Source of the DNA: an uncultured Lachnospiraceae bacterium
GTDB lineage: Bacteria; Bacillota; Clostridia; Lachnospirales; Lachnospiraceae
Direction of reading: 5' to 3'
NCBI GenBank assembly: GCA_946040795.1
Contig: CAMGCK010000017.1
Location: 1-33,780 of the forward strand
Length of the DNA stretch: 33,780 nucleotides
Under the pieces are notes generated by a model that ran no database searches, was not told the DNA's origin, and saw nothing but the letters and a program-made list of their open reading frames with translations. Below, one piece after another: positions 23,403-31,017 of this stretch. Numbering within the stretch: position 1 is the first letter of the stretch; each line of letters starts with the position of its first letter. Made by a program: the position numbers and the translations under genes.

Positions 23403-24683
23403 CTAATGACCTTCCACCAGACCGCGCGCATCCATGCTTTCACGGACCTGTGCGCTTGTGATCTCATAGTTCTTCCGGCCGTTCTTCTTTGCGACTGCAG
23501 TCATGATGCCGATGCCCTCACCGATGCACGCCACGATCGGCATGATACGGTAAGCCGCCTGTGCCTCATGTGTGGAGGAAATGCATCGACCGACGACCCA
23601 AAGATTCTCCGCATCCTTCGGTACACAGGCGCGGTACGGGATTGTGTAGAAATCACCGTCCGGGATCCAGTAATGGGTCGTGCCGCTGCCGTCCGGTGAA
23701 TGGATGTCGATGTCGTAGTTTCCAGCTGTTATGGCATCGTCAAACTTGCGGCACTCCAGGATATCCTGCGTATTGATGGTGTAAAGCCCTTCCACCATGC
23801 GGGACTCGCGGACACCGATTTCAAACGAAGAGGAAAGAATCGTTGCATCCTTGCAGGACGGCGCATTCTCTTTCAGGAAATTGTAGAGTTCCAGCATCTG
23901 CTTGCGGGCAGTCTGCTCCGCGCGGCTTCTCTCAAAGGGATCCGTGGGATCCCCCAGCACACGTGTGGAATTCAGATGCAGCACGTCCGATGTCAGATGA
24001 CGGAATGCCAGAATGTCTTCACGCGGGTTCAGAAGTTCACCTGCGGCAAGCTTTTCTTTCCAGAGCACATTGACCTTCTTTTTGTCTTCACGATAGTAGC
24101 GGTCCACATCCACCTTGCCCATGCGGAAGCACAGGGTCATCGGCTGGGTCTTGTGATCATTCTCACGGCCCACATGATATTCGCAGCCCGCGTTCATGAA
24201 AAGAAGGCCGTCACCGGTGGCATCGATGAAACGATCGGCTTCTGCCTCCATCATGCCGTTCACATTCAGGAATCGGATCTTTTTCACAACGATCTTTCCG
24301 TCTTCCCCGGTCTCCGTTTCCGCATCCACAAAGGTGGAATGGAACAGCACATCCACGCCGAATTCCGTCGTCATGTCGTCCAGAACCATCTTCAGATATT
24401 CTTCATTAAAATGAACACAGGGCTCATCCAGGAGCGCGTCCATCGCAAACATACGGCGGATGAATTCCTGAAACAGACCCTTGGACAGCGGACGTTTCTC
24501 ATTGGTCTCTTTGTTGCGATAGTTGTAGTTCATGAACGGCAGTACATAATTCACATTTGCCGCGCCGCCGAGCGCACCGCTCTTTTCAAGAAGCAGAACA
24601 CTCATGCCGTCTCTTGCTGCCGCGCAGGCAGCCATCGTGCCGGAAAAGCCTCCGCCCACGACGATCAGGTCATACTTCTTCAT
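23403..24683 (-). CDS. FAD-dependent oxidoreductase (PF12831 type)
   Basis: A 426-aa flavoprotein. The dinucleotide-binding motif is GGGFSG (10-15) followed by the acidic end of strand 2 (LLLEKSGALGGAANVNYVLPF). A second conserved part is FIDATGDGLLFMNAGCEY, and WVVGRCISSTHEAQAAYRIM near the C-terminus is the FAD-closing motif. Members are loosely called fumarate reductase- or BT4081-like proteins, and the substrate is unknown. AGGAGG precedes the ATG. It is 64 bases downstream of hflX and reads the same way. Confidence 0.92.
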   Translation of the reverse strand: MKKYDLIVVGGGFSGTMAACAAARDGMSVLLLEKSGALGGAANVNYVLPFMNYNYRNKETNEKRPLSKGLFQEFIRRMFAMDALLDEPCVHFNEEYLKMVLDDMTTEFGVDVLFHSTFVDAETETGEDGKIVVKKIRFLNVNGMMEAEADRFIDATGDGLLFMNAGCEYHVGRENDHKTQPMTLCFRMGKVDVDRYYREDKKKVNVLWKEKLAAGELLNPREDILAFRHLTSDVLHLNSTRVLGDPTDPFERSRAEQTARKQMLELYNFLKENAPSCKDATILSSSFEIGVRESRMVEGLYTINTQDILECRKFDDAITAGNYDIDIHSPDGSGTTHYWIPDGDFYTIPYRACVPKDAENLWVVGRCISSTHEAQAAYRIMPIVACIGEGIGIMTAVAKKNGRKNYEITSAQVRESMDARGLVEGH

Positions 24684-24747
24684 CTGAATTCCTCCTGCAA
24701 ATATTACTGCGTATATCTCTTTTAGCCGGATCTACTGACCTTCGCTG

Positions 24748-25986
24748 TCAATACTCTTCTTCCCGGATCCCCGCGTACTCCTTGGGCACCCAGGCCTTGA
24801 TAAAAATACCGTTTTCCGTATATTCCTCGGAGACCAGCTGACCGTATTTGCGGATGGGCTGGATCTTTCCCGCTTCATTAAATGCGTAAAGACGTTCGAT
24901 GTAGACCTTGTTCCCCTTCAGCTGCTCTTCCACCGCGGCAAGAAATTCATCCAGGCCCTCTCCGGTCCTGGCGGAGATCTTCAGCGTCTTCTCTGCCATC
25001 GGATCCCGGAAATAGCCGGGTGCTTCCAGGCGGTCGATCTTATTGAACAGAGTAAGGACAGGCTTTCCGGTGACTCCCAGACCGCGCAGGGTGTCATAGA
25101 CCACCTGCATGTGGGTATCAGATTCAGGGTCGGAAGCATCGACCACATGGATGATCACATCCGCGTATTTGGCTTCCTCCAGCGTACTGCGGAACGCATC
25201 CACCAGATGATGCGGCAGCTTGTTGATAAAGCCGACGGTATCCGTAAAAAGAACGGTTTCACCGGCCGGCAGCTTTAAAGAACGCGTGGTGGGATCCAGT
25301 GTCGCGAACAGCTTATCCTCGGACAGAACCCCTGCATCGGTCAGTTTGTTTAAAAGCGTGGACTTTCCTGCGTTCGTATAGCCGACGATGGCCGCCACCG
25401 GCACATGGTTCCGTTCCCGTAATGAACGCGTAACTTCACGACGCTTGACGACTTCACGGAGTTCTTCCTTCAGCTGAGAAATACGGTTGCGGATACGCCG
25501 TCTGTCTGTTTCGATCTTGGTCTCACCGGGTCCTCTGGTGCCGATGCCGCCGCCGAGTCTGGACATGGACGTACCAAAGCCCGCCAATCGTGTCAGCGAG
25601 TAGCGTGCCTGTGCCAGCTCGACCTGGATCTTACCCTCTGAGGTTGCTGCCCGTGACGCGAAGATATCCAGAATAACCACTGTACGATCCATGACCTTGG
25701 TATCCAGCGCGTCCTCCAGATTCTTCATCTGAGCCGGAGAAAGCTCGTCATCACAGATAATACCCGTAGCACCGGTGCGGTACAGAAGCTCCGCCACCTC
25801 ATCGATCTTGCCTTTTCCGATGTAGGTTCCCGGATGCACGGCCTCGCGGTTCTGGATCACAATGCCCACCGTCTCCGCTCCGGCCGTCATGGCCAGCTCA
25901 CGCAGTTCCTGAAGCGAAATTTCCATGTTTTCGCCGCGTTCCTTCTGAACCCCGACCAGAATTACCTTTTCCTTAACTTCGTCCAT
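24748..25986 (-). CDS. hflX: Ribosome-associated GTPase HflX
   Basis: A 412-aa GTPase that binds the 50S subunit and splits stalled ribosomes under stress. The N-terminal HflX domain has GTYIGKGK (53-60) and the glycine-rich GGGIGTRGPGETKIETDRR (145-163). The G domain has G1 GYTNAGKST (202-210), G3 DTVGF (249-253) and G4 NKID. The C-terminal residues 340-412 include the usual YGxL-like region. The ATG is 8 bases after the stop of the GNAT gene, so they are one operon. Confidence 0.97.
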   Translation of the reverse strand: MDEVKEKVILVGVQKERGENMEISLQELRELAMTAGAETVGIVIQNREAVHPGTYIGKGKIDEVAELLYRTGATGIICDDELSPAQMKNLEDALDTKVMDRTVVILDIFASRAATSEGKIQVELAQARYSLTRLAGFGTSMSRLGGGIGTRGPGETKIETDRRRIRNRISQLKEELREVVKRREVTRSLRERNHVPVAAIVGYTNAGKSTLLNKLTDAGVLSEDKLFATLDPTTRSLKLPAGETVLFTDTVGFINKLPHHLVDAFRSTLEEAKYADVIIHVVDASDPESDTHMQVVYDTLRGLGVTGKPVLTLFNKIDRLEAPGYFRDPMAEKTLKISARTGEGLDEFLAAVEEQLKGNKVYIERLYAFNEAGKIQPIRKYGQLVSEEYTENGIFIKAWVPKEYAGIREEEY

Positions 25987-25994
25987 AAAGCCCC

Positions 25995-26483
25995 TTATCC
26001 GGTCACCTTCTGATAAGCGATCCGGGGTGATCCGTCTGTGATGTAGATAATGCCGCAGCGGGTAAATCCGTTCTTTTCGATCTTATGCTGCATGACCTTG
26101 TTGTCATGATGGGTATCGATGCGGACATTTTTCGCGCGGGCGCTGCAGAACGCAAGCGCTTCCTCAAAGATGCCGCAAACGGTACCGTCGGACGCGATGC
26201 GGTGGATGGTGCCGTAGGGCTCATCATTCAGCCACTCGCCGTCTTCGATGTGCAGATAGGTGGGGTCCGTGCCCAAGATGAACGCGAACGCGCCCACGAT
26301 TTTTCCGTCTTCCTCCACCACATAGCCGGTCTTGTTTTCAAAATCGCCCAGGATCAGTTTAAGTTCGGGGCTGGTATCGCCCCACTGGTTGGGGTTTCCG
26401 GTCTGCTTCATATATGCACGCGCTGCGGCGTATACCCGCTGGATCTCCGGCAGGTCCGCCGGTACGGAATTTCTGATATTCAT
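25995..26483 (-). CDS. GNAT family N-acetyltransferase
   Basis: A 162-aa acetyl-CoA-dependent acyltransferase. The opening MNIRNSVPADLPEIQRVYAAAR is a common GNAT start. The strand VGAFAFILGTDPTYLHIEDG leads to IHRIASDGTVCGIFEEALAFC, the acetyl-CoA loop region, then RIDTHHDNKVMQHKIEKNGFTRCGIIYI. The acetyl acceptor is unknown. It is the first gene of the GNAT-hflX-FAD operon, with GGAGAG before the ATG. Confidence 0.92.
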   Translation of the reverse strand: MNIRNSVPADLPEIQRVYAAARAYMKQTGNPNQWGDTSPELKLILGDFENKTGYVVEEDGKIVGAFAFILGTDPTYLHIEDGEWLNDEPYGTIHRIASDGTVCGIFEEALAFCSARAKNVRIDTHHDNKVMQHKIEKNGFTRCGIIYITDGSPRIAYQKVTG

Positions 26484-26529
26484 ATAAGTCTCTCCATTGT
26501 TGTTTTCCTGCTGTATGATTTCCCTGCAG

Positions 26530-26553
26530 CACCGTTTTCATGATTAAACGGTG
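26530..26553. terminator. Hairpin between the 77-aa gene and the GNAT operon
   Basis: CACCGTTT (26530-26537) pairs perfectly with AAACGGTG (26546-26553). No clear T tract follows on the minus strand, so termination is uncertain. A second inverted repeat (26594-26605 with 26639-26650) spans the stop codon of the 77-aa gene. Confidence 0.4.
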
Positions 26554-26636
26554 TTACGTTTGAGTCATTGCATTTTTCTCACTGCCGCATATTGCATGCA
26601 GCAGTGTATTATTCCTATTCCTTCGTCAGCTTTCAA

Positions 26637-26870
26637 TTACTGCTGCATGCTGCTTAAGGACTTGAACAGTTCCAGGTCCGATTCCGTCACGCGGATATTG
26701 GACTCAATGGGCTGCCCGCCCGGAGGTGTCACGGAGATTGCGATGATCGTGCCCTCCTTGATTCCTGTATTTCGAAGTGCATTCACAAATGCCGGGAACT
26801 TGGGGTGGTTCCCCTTGAATACATTCCATGCCTGCATCAGTTTCATCATATCGCCAAAATTGCCTGCCAT
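26637..26870 (-). CDS. Conserved small soluble protein, function unknown
   Basis: A 77-aa protein with no membrane segment or signal. It resembles a short hypothetical family I associate with Lachnospiraceae: an FGDMMKLMQAW helix, NHPKFPAFVNAL, a GIKEGTIIAISVTPPGG strand pair, and a final SDLELFKSL helix. AGGAGAG precedes the ATG. It has its own strong promoter and no obvious operon partner. No function is known. Confidence 0.85.
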   Translation of the reverse strand: MAGNFGDMMKLMQAWNVFKGNHPKFPAFVNALRNTGIKEGTIIAISVTPPGGQPIESNIRVTESDLELFKSLSSMQQ

Positions 26871-26961
26871 AGTCTCTCCTGTTTTTCATACCGTTTCAGC
26901 GTTCCTGCGTCCGCCGGCAGTCTGCACTGCGCCGATGCTTCCGCGCTCCCGCTTACTCACA

Positions 26962-26990
26962 CTTATACCACGAAATCCTCATGAGTTCAA
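26962..26990 (-). promoter_or_regulatory. Promoter of the 77-aa protein gene
   Basis: On the minus strand TTGAAC (26985-26990), 17 bp, TATAAG (26962-26967); both boxes match consensus at 5 of 6. The leader is about 85 bases. Confidence 0.75.
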
Positions 26991-27037
26991 GAAATGCGTG
27001 AAATTGACACCTGCCGGACATCGGCTGTTTCCGCCGT

Positions 27038-27066
27038 TTGACCTTTACTGCTTTTCGCGGTATAAT
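27038..27066 (+). promoter_or_regulatory. Promoter of the SseB-domain gene
   Basis: TTGACC (27038-27043), 17 bp, perfect TATAAT (27061-27066), 30 bases before the ATG. Confidence 0.85.
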
Positions 27067-27096
27067 AACATCCAATGATTTAAACGGGAGATTTCC

Positions 27097-28050
27097 ATGA
27101 ATTCCAATAACAACATGCCCCGCCGCCCGCTGCCGCAGGTTATGAACCCGGAGCTGGAGGCGCAGATCGAAACCTATAAAAAAAGCCTGTCCGTACCGGA
27201 TCTGGACCGCATTCTGGGCCTTTGCCGGAAAGCCGTCATTCTGCTTCTTGCCGCGCCGGGCTCTGATCAAAAGCCCGCGCCGGTCGTCCTGAACGGTTCA
27301 GATGGAAAGCAGTATCTTTCTGTCTTCACGTCCAAGGAGCATCTGGACAAATCACCTCAGATAAAGGGTGCGGTCATCATGCCCTTCATGTCTGTACTGA
27401 ACCTGGTAAAGGCTTCCAATAACAAGCTGAACGGCATCGTCATCAACGCGTTCAGCCAGAACATCCGTCTGGACAGTGTTCTGCTTTCCATCATGGATCA
27501 GGGCACAACGGTGGCTGAGACCCAGGCGGCAAAAGCAGCCGGCAGCGCCGATTCTGCCCCCGGAGGAACGACAGCAAAAAAGGTCGTCCTCACCGATGAG
27601 CAGATCAATCAACTGGAACGCATGCAGTTTGAAACGCAGTTCCTTGCAAAAAAGTTTTACGACGGCGGAATGGATTTCATCCGGGAACTGGTGCGTGAAA
27701 AAGAGGAACGGATCGATACCCTTTTTGAAGAATCCTACAAAAACAAGCGCATGTATCCGTATCTCACGGAAGAATTCAATGTGTTTTCCGTTGCGCCGGA
27801 CGATAACACGGTCCTCGTCCGGATCAGCATGCCCGAACGCGGTCTGGAAAGCGGCTGCGCGTACCGCATCTACATGATTGCGGATGAAAAAGAGATGCAT
27901 TATTTCCTGATCGTGACCGGAAAAGACAACAAGCCTCAGATGGTCCGGGTAGGCCGGGACCTGAAGCCCGCGATCGTGGGACCCGCACCGGATGAGACCC
28001 AGGAGATCTTTACGATCATGCATATGGTCGCGCCGGAAGCAACGAGCTGA
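27097..28050 (+). CDS. SseB N-terminal domain protein
   Basis: A 317-aa soluble protein. Residues 20-140 resemble the SseB N-terminal domain (PF07179), with YLSVFTSKEHLDK and the strand-helix pattern NGIVINAFSQNIRLD. A low-complexity alanine/glycine linker (about 148-162) leads to a 150-residue C-terminal domain of unknown function. SseB-domain proteins are common in Clostridia but their role is unclear; a link to type III secretion is not implied. A strong promoter drives it alone, and it ends 8 bases before the convergent sulfatase gene. Confidence 0.75.
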   Translation: MNSNNNMPRRPLPQVMNPELEAQIETYKKSLSVPDLDRILGLCRKAVILLLAAPGSDQKPAPVVLNGSDGKQYLSVFTSKEHLDKSPQIKGAVIMPFMSVLNLVKASNNKLNGIVINAFSQNIRLDSVLLSIMDQGTTVAETQAAKAAGSADSAPGGTTAKKVVLTDEQINQLERMQFETQFLAKKFYDGGMDFIRELVREKEERIDTLFEESYKNKRMYPYLTEEFNVFSVAPDDNTVLVRISMPERGLESGCAYRIYMIADEKEMHYFLIVTGKDNKPQMVRVGRDLKPAIVGPAPDETQEIFTIMHMVAPEATS

Positions 28051-28058
28051 TATTTCCT

Positions 28059-29591
28059 TTATCTCCTATCCAGTTCATGCGGGACCGCGTCACCGGTCTC
28101 GATCATGAAGCGGAGCATCCGCTCCTTCATACTGAATAAAATCTGCTGATACGCGGGATCCGATATGAGGTTCTTTTCCTCTTTCGGGTCCTTTTTCAGA
28201 TCATAAAGCTCATCGGATTCATACAGGCGGAACACATATTTATATTCCTTCGTGCGGCACATGACGGCCTTGGTGTGTGCCTCATTGCTCTGAACCTGCG
28301 CATTCAGACGCGGGAAATAAAGCCGCCGTTCCGGATGCTCTTCTCCTTCCAAAGACTCATTTTCACGTGTATGCTCTTCGGTACTGAGTCGGCCGCCTTC
28401 CGTGAAGACCGCGTCGCGGCCCGCGTAATCCGGATCCGCAAATGCCGGTACCAGAGAATGACCAAAATGGGTATGCTTCGGGGCAATGCCCGTCAGTTCC
28501 TCTACGGTCGCCGTAAAGTCCGTCAGTTCCACCAGACCCGCGCGAATGCCCGGTGTGACCGCGTAAGAAGCCGGCGGCTTGATAAGGAACGGTACATTCG
28601 TGAGGCAATCCTCGAAGGTATTCTGCGTCTTTTCCACCAGGCCGTAATCACCGGTGAAATCACCGTGGTCACTGAAAACAAAGATGGCGGTGTCATCGTA
28701 AATGCCGGCGTCTTTGAGCGCCTGCACCAGGATGCCAAACTGTTCGTCGATCCGGGCGCACATACCGAGATACGTGCCGCGAAGCTCGGTAAAACGGGTT
28801 TCGTCCCAGTTTTCCAGATGCTGTCCCTTACGGATCCACGACTCGATGGAGGGTTTCAAGGAAGCTTCATCGGCGTCAGGCGCAGGAACACGGGCCGGAA
28901 TCTTCTCCCGATCGACCATGCTGTACCAGGGCTCCTCCACGCCATACGGCGGGTGCGGGTAGTTGAGCGGCAGATAAAGACACAGCGGCGCGTCTTCTTT
29001 CCAGGTACGGATGCGCTCGGCAGCGCCTTCCACCCAGCCCCAGTCACTGGCGTCATAGCGCGGATAGGCTTTCTCCCTGCAGGCCGGATGCTTGGACGCA
29101 CCTCCTGCGATTGGATACTTTTTATCGGACGACGGCGTCAGCTTGCCGGCATAGAAGGAATAATAATTGTCGCCGTTCGGATCGCCGCGCCAGTCATCAA
29201 AGGAATGAAGGTCCGGGTCCGGGCGGGCAGGATCGTACTTTTCATCACAGCAGGTCTCAAAATCTGTCGGCGGGACCAGGTCGTTTTTACCGGCCCAGAA
29301 TACGTGGTAGCCATTCTCTTTCAGGGTACGGAGAAGTACCGGCTCGTCGCGGTGCATCATGTAGTGCATGATGCGGTGGCCGTTCGTGTGCGGATACCAG
29401 CCGGACATGAAAGAACAGCGGGACGGCGTGCAGACCGGGTTCTGGCAGTAGGCATTCTCAAAGGAGATGCCGTCCTCGCGGGCGATGCGGTCAAGATTCG
29501 GCGTGACTGATGCGGGATTGCCCAGGTGGGCGAGGGCATCGGCGCGGAACTGGTCCGGATTGAAGATCAGAATGTGGGGAAGCTTGGACAT
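28059..29591 (-). CDS. Cysteine-type sulfatase
   Basis: A 510-aa arylsulfatase-family enzyme. The active-site signature C-T-P-S-R starts at Cys54, which must be oxidised to formylglycine by an anaerobic sulfatase-maturating enzyme not found in this window. Metal-binding residues appear as DQFR near residue 13 and SDHGD (FVFSDHGDFTGDYG). There is no signal peptide, so it acts in the cytoplasm or is released without one. The substrate (glycan or phenol sulfate) is unknown. AAGGAG lies before the ATG, and tandem 38-39-bp repeats lie just upstream. Confidence 0.93.
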   Translation of the reverse strand: MSKLPHILIFNPDQFRADALAHLGNPASVTPNLDRIAREDGISFENAYCQNPVCTPSRCSFMSGWYPHTNGHRIMHYMMHRDEPVLLRTLKENGYHVFWAGKNDLVPPTDFETCCDEKYDPARPDPDLHSFDDWRGDPNGDNYYSFYAGKLTPSSDKKYPIAGGASKHPACREKAYPRYDASDWGWVEGAAERIRTWKEDAPLCLYLPLNYPHPPYGVEEPWYSMVDREKIPARVPAPDADEASLKPSIESWIRKGQHLENWDETRFTELRGTYLGMCARIDEQFGILVQALKDAGIYDDTAIFVFSDHGDFTGDYGLVEKTQNTFEDCLTNVPFLIKPPASYAVTPGIRAGLVELTDFTATVEELTGIAPKHTHFGHSLVPAFADPDYAGRDAVFTEGGRLSTEEHTRENESLEGEEHPERRLYFPRLNAQVQSNEAHTKAVMCRTKEYKYVFRLYESDELYDLKKDPKEEKNLISDPAYQQILFSMKERMLRFMIETGDAVPHELDRR

Positions 29592-29631
29592 AATGTACTC
29601 CTTGGATACAGGCAGATCAGTGGGGTCTGCG

Positions 29632-29716
29632 GGTTACAACCACCGGAAGCCTCACATAGCGGCATTGCAGGTTACAAATCACCGGAAGCCGCACATAGCG
29701 GCATTGCAGGTTACAA
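29632..29716. repeat. Two 38-39-bp tandem repeats plus a partial third
   Basis: Copies at 29632-29669 and 29670-29708 both open with GGTTACAA and end with CATAGCGGCATTGCA, differing by one base substitution pair and a one-base length change. A third copy is represented only by GGTTACAA at 29709-29716. The array lies between the mrp terminator and the sulfatase start, in what should be the sulfatase promoter region. Confidence 0.95.
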
Positions 29717-29754
29717 AAAAGACCGTCTCCGCCTGATGGCGCTGACGGTCTTTT
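29717..29754 (-). terminator. Terminator of mrp
   Basis: An 11-bp perfect stem (29717-29727 with 29744-29754) with a short inner stem. On the minus strand it runs into six T residues, 24 bases after the mrp stop codon. Confidence 0.9.
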
Positions 29755-29777
29755 CATGCTTTTCAATGATGATGCAA

Positions 29778-30602
29778 TTACAGAGTCTCGATCTTGTTAA
29801 GGATCGTGTCCAGTGCTTCAAATGCAACGTTCTCAATTTCACCATTGTCATAAGCAGCCGGGACGCGCGGATCGATGGGCAGCTGTGCAGTTGCATCGAT
29901 GCTGTACTGCTCTGCCATTGCCGCAGCCTTGCTTTCGCCGAAGATGTAATGCTTCTCATTGCAGTTCGGGCACTCAAAGTAGGACATGTTCTCAACGAGA
30001 CCAATGACCGGAATGTTCATCATCTCAGCCATCTTGACAGCCTTCTCAACGATCATACCGACGAGCTCGTTCGGAGAAGTAACAACAACGATACCGTCTA
30101 CCGGAAGGGACTGGAATACAGTCAGCGCAACATCGCCGGTTCCCGGAGGCATATCAACGAACATATAATCCACATCGCCCCATGCAACCTGATTCCAGAA
30201 CTGCTTGATGACGCCGCCGATGACCGGGCCTCTCCAGATGACCGGTGAGGTTTCATCTGGAAGAAGAAGATTCATGGAGATGACCTTGGTACCTTCCTTG
30301 GAAATGACCGGGTACATAATGTTCTCATCACCCATGACACGATCCTTCAGGCCAAATGCCTTCGGGATGGACGGGCCGGTGATGTCGGCATCCAGTACAG
30401 CGGTGTTGGCGCCGCGTTTTCTCATGGCAGATGCCAGCATGGAGGTTACAAGGGACTTACCTACGCCGCCCTTGCCGCTGACAACGCCGATGACCTTCTT
30501 GATATTGGACTGCTCGTTCTGCGGCTCAAGGAAGCTCTTGGGATCGCGCTCCGCACAGTTGGATGAGCAGGATGAACAATCGTGATTACAATTTTCAGCC
30601 AT
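29778..30602 (-). CDS. mrp: Mrp/NBP35-type Fe-S cluster carrier ATPase
   Basis: A 274-aa P-loop ATPase thought to carry and transfer iron-sulfur clusters. The deviant Walker A GKGGVGKS is at 43-50. The bridging cluster ligands CPNC are Cys210 and Cys213. The N-terminus adds a second cysteine group, Cys5, Cys9, Cys12 and Cys16, as in eukaryotic NBP35, which binds an extra 4Fe-4S cluster. Many bacterial Mrp proteins have a DUF59 domain there instead. AAGGAG precedes the ATG and a terminator follows. Confidence 0.94.
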   Translation of the reverse strand: MAENCNHDCSSCSSNCAERDPKSFLEPQNEQSNIKKVIGVVSGKGGVGKSLVTSMLASAMRKRGANTAVLDADITGPSIPKAFGLKDRVMGDENIMYPVISKEGTKVISMNLLLPDETSPVIWRGPVIGGVIKQFWNQVAWGDVDYMFVDMPPGTGDVALTVFQSLPVDGIVVVTSPNELVGMIVEKAVKMAEMMNIPVIGLVENMSYFECPNCNEKHYIFGESKAAAMAEQYSIDATAQLPIDPRVPAAYDNGEIENVAFEALDTILNKIETL

Positions 30603-30727
30603 GATATATACTCCTTTTCACTTAAATTATCATAGGATTTACGGAGTTCCGGCTTTCCGCCGTACTCCTGTCGTGCCGCACTGCAAATCAAAAATATCCG
30701 CGTGATGCACTGAATACAGTCACTTTT

Positions 30728-30756
30728 ATTATGGCAAACTTTCACTCATAAATCAA
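30728..30756 (-). promoter_or_regulatory. Possible mrp promoter
   Basis: On the minus strand TTGATT (30751-30756), 17 bp, CATAAT (30728-30733), giving a leader of about 120 bases. The 19-bp repeats begin 32 bases upstream of the -35 box. Confidence 0.4.
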
Positions 30757-30788
30757 GGCAAAGTTTCCCTGATAATAAAGACATACGT

Positions 30789-30860
30789 CCTTAATCAAGA
30801 CAAACAGCCTTGATCACGACAAACAGTTCTGATCACGACAAACAGTTCTGATCAATCAAG
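30789..30860. repeat. 19-bp tandem repeats in the mrp-dinB gap
   Basis: Three full units (30789-30807, 30808-30826, 30827-30845) ending in GACAAACAG, plus a partial fourth to 30860. The core is TGATCACGACAAACAG. They fill part of the 373-base gene-free stretch 30603-30975; the rest holds the mrp promoter and a copy of the dinB tail, and I see no gene there. Confidence 0.92.
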
Positions 30861-30943
30861 CCCCCCGACGTTGCTTCCTCTTCACTCTTTGATTTTCGCA
30901 GCTCTCCGGTTCGCTCTTCTTTCCTTGTCTGATCCATTTCCGC

Positions 30944-31017
30944 GTTTGCCTTCCGCCGTCTGTTCAGCCTCCATCTCAGCCTTTACTCTCCGGCGTCTGT
31001 TCAGCTTCCATTTCCGC
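30944..31017 (-). repeat. 37-bp tandem duplication at the dinB 3' end
   Basis: Copies at 30981-31017 (inside the gene) and 30944-30980 (spanning and beyond the stop). Both encode AEMEAEQT when read in the right frame, but 37 is not a multiple of 3, so the second copy is out of frame with dinB and contributes its stop codon. Confidence 0.85.

Noticed and set aside
23700-24725. 341-aa open frame on the plus strand
   Set aside because: Antisense to the FAD oxidoreductase, no motif and no ribosome binding site.
28275-29510. 411-aa open frame on the plus strand
   Set aside because: Antisense to the sulfatase; rich in R and V as expected for a complement of a GC-rich gene, with no recognisable domain.
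29467-29736. 89-aa open frame on the plus strand with HRKPHIAALQVT repeats
   Set aside because: It is the translation of the 38-39-bp repeats plus the antisense of the sulfatase start.
30789-30860. CRISPR-like array
   Set aside because: 19-bp units abut without spacers and no cas gene is near.
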